Shown here piece after piece: positions 12,649 through 13,957 of a stretch of 13,957 bases of DNA. The DNA comes from an uncultured Candidatus Saccharibacteria bacterium (GTDB lineage Bacteria > Patescibacteriota > Saccharimonadia > Saccharimonadales > Saccharimonadaceae): positions 1 through 13,957 of the forward strand of contig CAJZFK010000010.1 in assembly GCA_915070155.1 (NCBI GenBank), written 5' to 3'. How positions within the stretch are numbered: position 1 is the first letter of the stretch; the number at the start of each line of letters is the position of its first letter. The notes below the pieces were generated by a model. That model saw only the letters and a program-made list of their open reading frames with translations, searched no databases and had not been told where the DNA came from. A program made the translations under genes and the position numbers.

Positions 12649-13232
12649 TGGCAGAAAAGAAAACTGTCGTGCCAGCTCCTCGCTTGAAAGCCTTGTATCA
12701 AGGAACTTACCTTAAGGAACTACAAGCCGAATTGAATCTAAAGAACGTGCATGAAGTGCCAGCTTTGGAAAAGATCGTCGTGAGCGTTGGTACCGGCAAA
12801 AAGAAAGATGACAAGCGTCATTTTGAAATTGTCAAAAACACTGTCGAGAAAATTACCGGTCAAGCACCAGTGGCTCGACAAGCCAAAAAATCAATCGCGA
12901 CATTTAGCATTCGTAAAGGTATGGGTGCGCCAATTGGTGTTAGCGTAACTTTGCGCGGCGCTCGTATGTACGAGTTCATGGATCGTTTGATTAACGTTGC
13001 TTTGCCTCGTGTTCGTGACTTCCACGGCGTTGGCCTGAAGTTTGATAAAGGTGGCAATTACAATCTAGGCATCACTGAGCAATCGATTTTCCCAGAATTG
13101 ACATTTGAGGAAACTCAAGTTTTGCACGGTTTGCAGGTTACATTTGTTATCAAGAACGGCAACAAGGAAGCTTCTAAGGCATTGCTAGAAAAATTCGGCA
13201 TGCCGTTTGAGAAGAAAGGAGGCGTCAAGTAA
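12648..13232 (+). CDS. rplE: 50S ribosomal protein L5
   Basis: L5 binds 5S rRNA and contacts the P-site tRNA and S13. The family stretches ARQAKKSIATFSIRKGMGAPIGVSVTLRGARMYEFMDRLINVALPRVRDFHGV and YNLGITEQSIFPE are plain. It has 194 residues against 179 in E. coli; the excess is a polar N-terminus (about 1-10) and a basic C-terminus. It overlaps both neighbours by one base. Confidence 0.97.
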   Translation: MAEKKTVVPAPRLKALYQGTYLKELQAELNLKNVHEVPALEKIVVSVGTGKKKDDKRHFEIVKNTVEKITGQAPVARQAKKSIATFSIRKGMGAPIGVSVTLRGARMYEFMDRLINVALPRVRDFHGVGLKFDKGGNYNLGITEQSIFPELTFEETQVLHGLQVTFVIKNGNKEASKALLEKFGMPFEKKGGVK

Positions 13233-13501
13233 TGGCTAAGAAATCAATGGTCGCTCGTGATAAGAAGCGTATGAAGATGATTGCCAAGTTTGCAGCCAAG
13301 CGTGCTGAGTTGAAAGAACTTGGCGACCTCGATGGTTTGCAAAAATTGCCTCGCAATTCTAGCCCAACCAGGCACAAGAACCGTGATAGCATATCTGGTC
13401 GCCCACGCGGCTACATGCGTCAATTCGGCTTGAGCCGTATCAATTTCCGCGAAAAAGCAGCCAAGGGTGAAATCCCAGGCATAACAAAGAGTAGTTGGTA
13501 A
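13232..13501 (+). CDS. rpsN: 30S ribosomal protein S14, zinc-free short form
   Basis: S14 lies in the 30S head. The C-terminal half is diagnostic (LPRNSSPTRHKNRD, SGRPRGYMRQFGLSRINFREKAAKGEIPGITKSSW). It contains no cysteine, so it belongs to the zinc-independent class, yet at 89 residues it is shorter than the E. coli form (101). The missing part falls in the N-terminal helical region. AAAGGAGG in the end of rplE serves as its ribosome-binding site. Confidence 0.96.
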   Translation: MAKKSMVARDKKRMKMIAKFAAKRAELKELGDLDGLQKLPRNSSPTRHKNRDSISGRPRGYMRQFGLSRINFREKAAKGEIPGITKSSW

Positions 13502-13521
13502 GAAGGAAAGGAGATTAGAAT

Positions 13522-13923
13522 ATGTCTATGCAAACTACAGACCCAATCGCCGACCTTCTGACTCGCATCCGCAATGCGAAATTGGTTGGCAAAACGGAAG
13601 TTCGTGTTCCGTCCAGCAAGATGAAGAAAGTCATCGCTGAACAATTAGTCAAAAACGGCTACTTGGCAGATGTCAAATTGGAAGATGCTAAGCCTCGTGG
13701 TGTGTTGGTAGTTACTATCAATGAAAAAGGAACTAACAGCACCATCAACGAAATTACCCGTATCTCAAAACCTGGTCGTCGCGTTTATGTCGGCGCTAGC
13801 GAGATTCCAAAGGTAAAGAGTGGCCGCGGTTTGGTACTTATCTCAACCTCAAAGGGCGTCATGACTGGTGCCGAAGCAGCTAAGGCTAAACTTGGTGGCG
13901 AATTGTTGTTGAAGGTTTACTAA
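13522..13923 (+). CDS. rpsH: 30S ribosomal protein S8
   Basis: S8 binds helix 21 of 16S rRNA and, in E. coli, represses the spc operon by binding the rplE mRNA. The 133 residues show DPIADLLTRIRNA, VPSSKMKKVIAEQLVKNGYL, RISKPGRRVYVG and the C-terminal GLVLISTSKGVMTGAEAAKAKLGGELLLKVY. ATG at 13522 is preferred over one two codons later because AAGGAG (13508-13513) lies 8 nt before it. The 20-nt gap before rpsH is the widest inside the operon. The last 34 bases of the window after its TAA show no start codon with a ribosome-binding site; rplF would be expected next. Confidence 0.97.
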   Translation: MSMQTTDPIADLLTRIRNAKLVGKTEVRVPSSKMKKVIAEQLVKNGYLADVKLEDAKPRGVLVVTINEKGTNSTINEITRISKPGRRVYVGASEIPKVKSGRGLVLISTSKGVMTGAEAAKAKLGGELLLKVY

Positions 13924-13957
13924 GCCTCACGCAAATCAAATAAACGTCCTCATTGCA

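Noticed and set aside
13924..13957. Search for the next gene or a terminator after rpsH
   Set aside because: Only 34 bases remain, with no hairpin, no T-tract and no start codon preceded by a ribosome-binding site.
1..13957. Search for CRISPR repeats, insertion-sequence ends, tRNA or rRNA genes, and phage or defence genes
   Set aside because: No regularly spaced repeats, no transposase-like frame, no cloverleaf or rRNA-like segment was found; apart from three unrecognised frames, every gene is a housekeeping gene.

Overview
The window is a stretch of bacterial chromosome built around the front part of the S10 ribosomal-protein cluster. It probably comes from a Candidate Phyla Radiation organism, and Saccharibacteria (TM7) is the best guess. 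The reasons are inferential: compact intergenic gaps, several genes with apparently leaderless mRNAs, a fermentative L-lactate dehydrogenase beside tuf and the ribosomal genes, a short zinc-free S14, Lys/Ala- or acid-rich tails on L22 and S17, and tuf, rpsJ and rplC in the familiar order but split by unrelated genes. The genetic code looks standard: long frames have no internal TGA, and ldh ends on TGA. No marker gene here settles the taxonomy.

Left part (1-2690), minus strand: the 5' end of an unrecognised leaderless gene that runs off the window edge; a small three-helix membrane protein with its own promoter and an elaborate intrinsic terminator; and a glycogen branching enzyme of the animal/fungal GBE1 sequence type. 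The branching enzyme is divergent from tgt across 39 bp. Both genes appear leaderless, and their -10 boxes lie only 14 bp apart.

Middle (2692-7093), plus strand: tgt (tRNA-guanine transglycosylase with an insertion and an altered base-binding loop), tuf (an EF-Tu with no cysteine or tryptophan), an intrinsic terminator, ldh, rpsJ with its own promoter, a foldable leader and a terminator, then a basic small membrane protein whose promoter -35 box lies in the loop of the rpsJ terminator.

Right part (7107-13957), plus strand: a strong promoter and a leader of about 140 nt precede one tightly packed operon, rplC-rplD-rplW-rplB-rpsS-rplV-rpsC-rplP-rpmC-rpsQ-rplN-rplX-rplE-rpsN-rpsH. Genes overlap by 1-4 nt or are a few bases apart, and each Shine-Dalgarno sequence usually lies in the tail of the gene before, so translation is probably coupled. 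The operon very likely continues past the right edge. The rplC leader has two short open frames linked by ATGA and GTGA overlaps to the rplC start, and two CU-rich stretches that can pair with the ribosome-binding sites. It is the best candidate here for an undescribed regulatory element.

No CRISPR array, transposon, tRNA, rRNA or defence locus is visible. I saw no wholly new multi-gene system. The interesting material is regulatory (leaderless promoters, leader uORFs, foldable leaders) and in sequence oddities of Tgt, EF-Tu and the branching enzyme.
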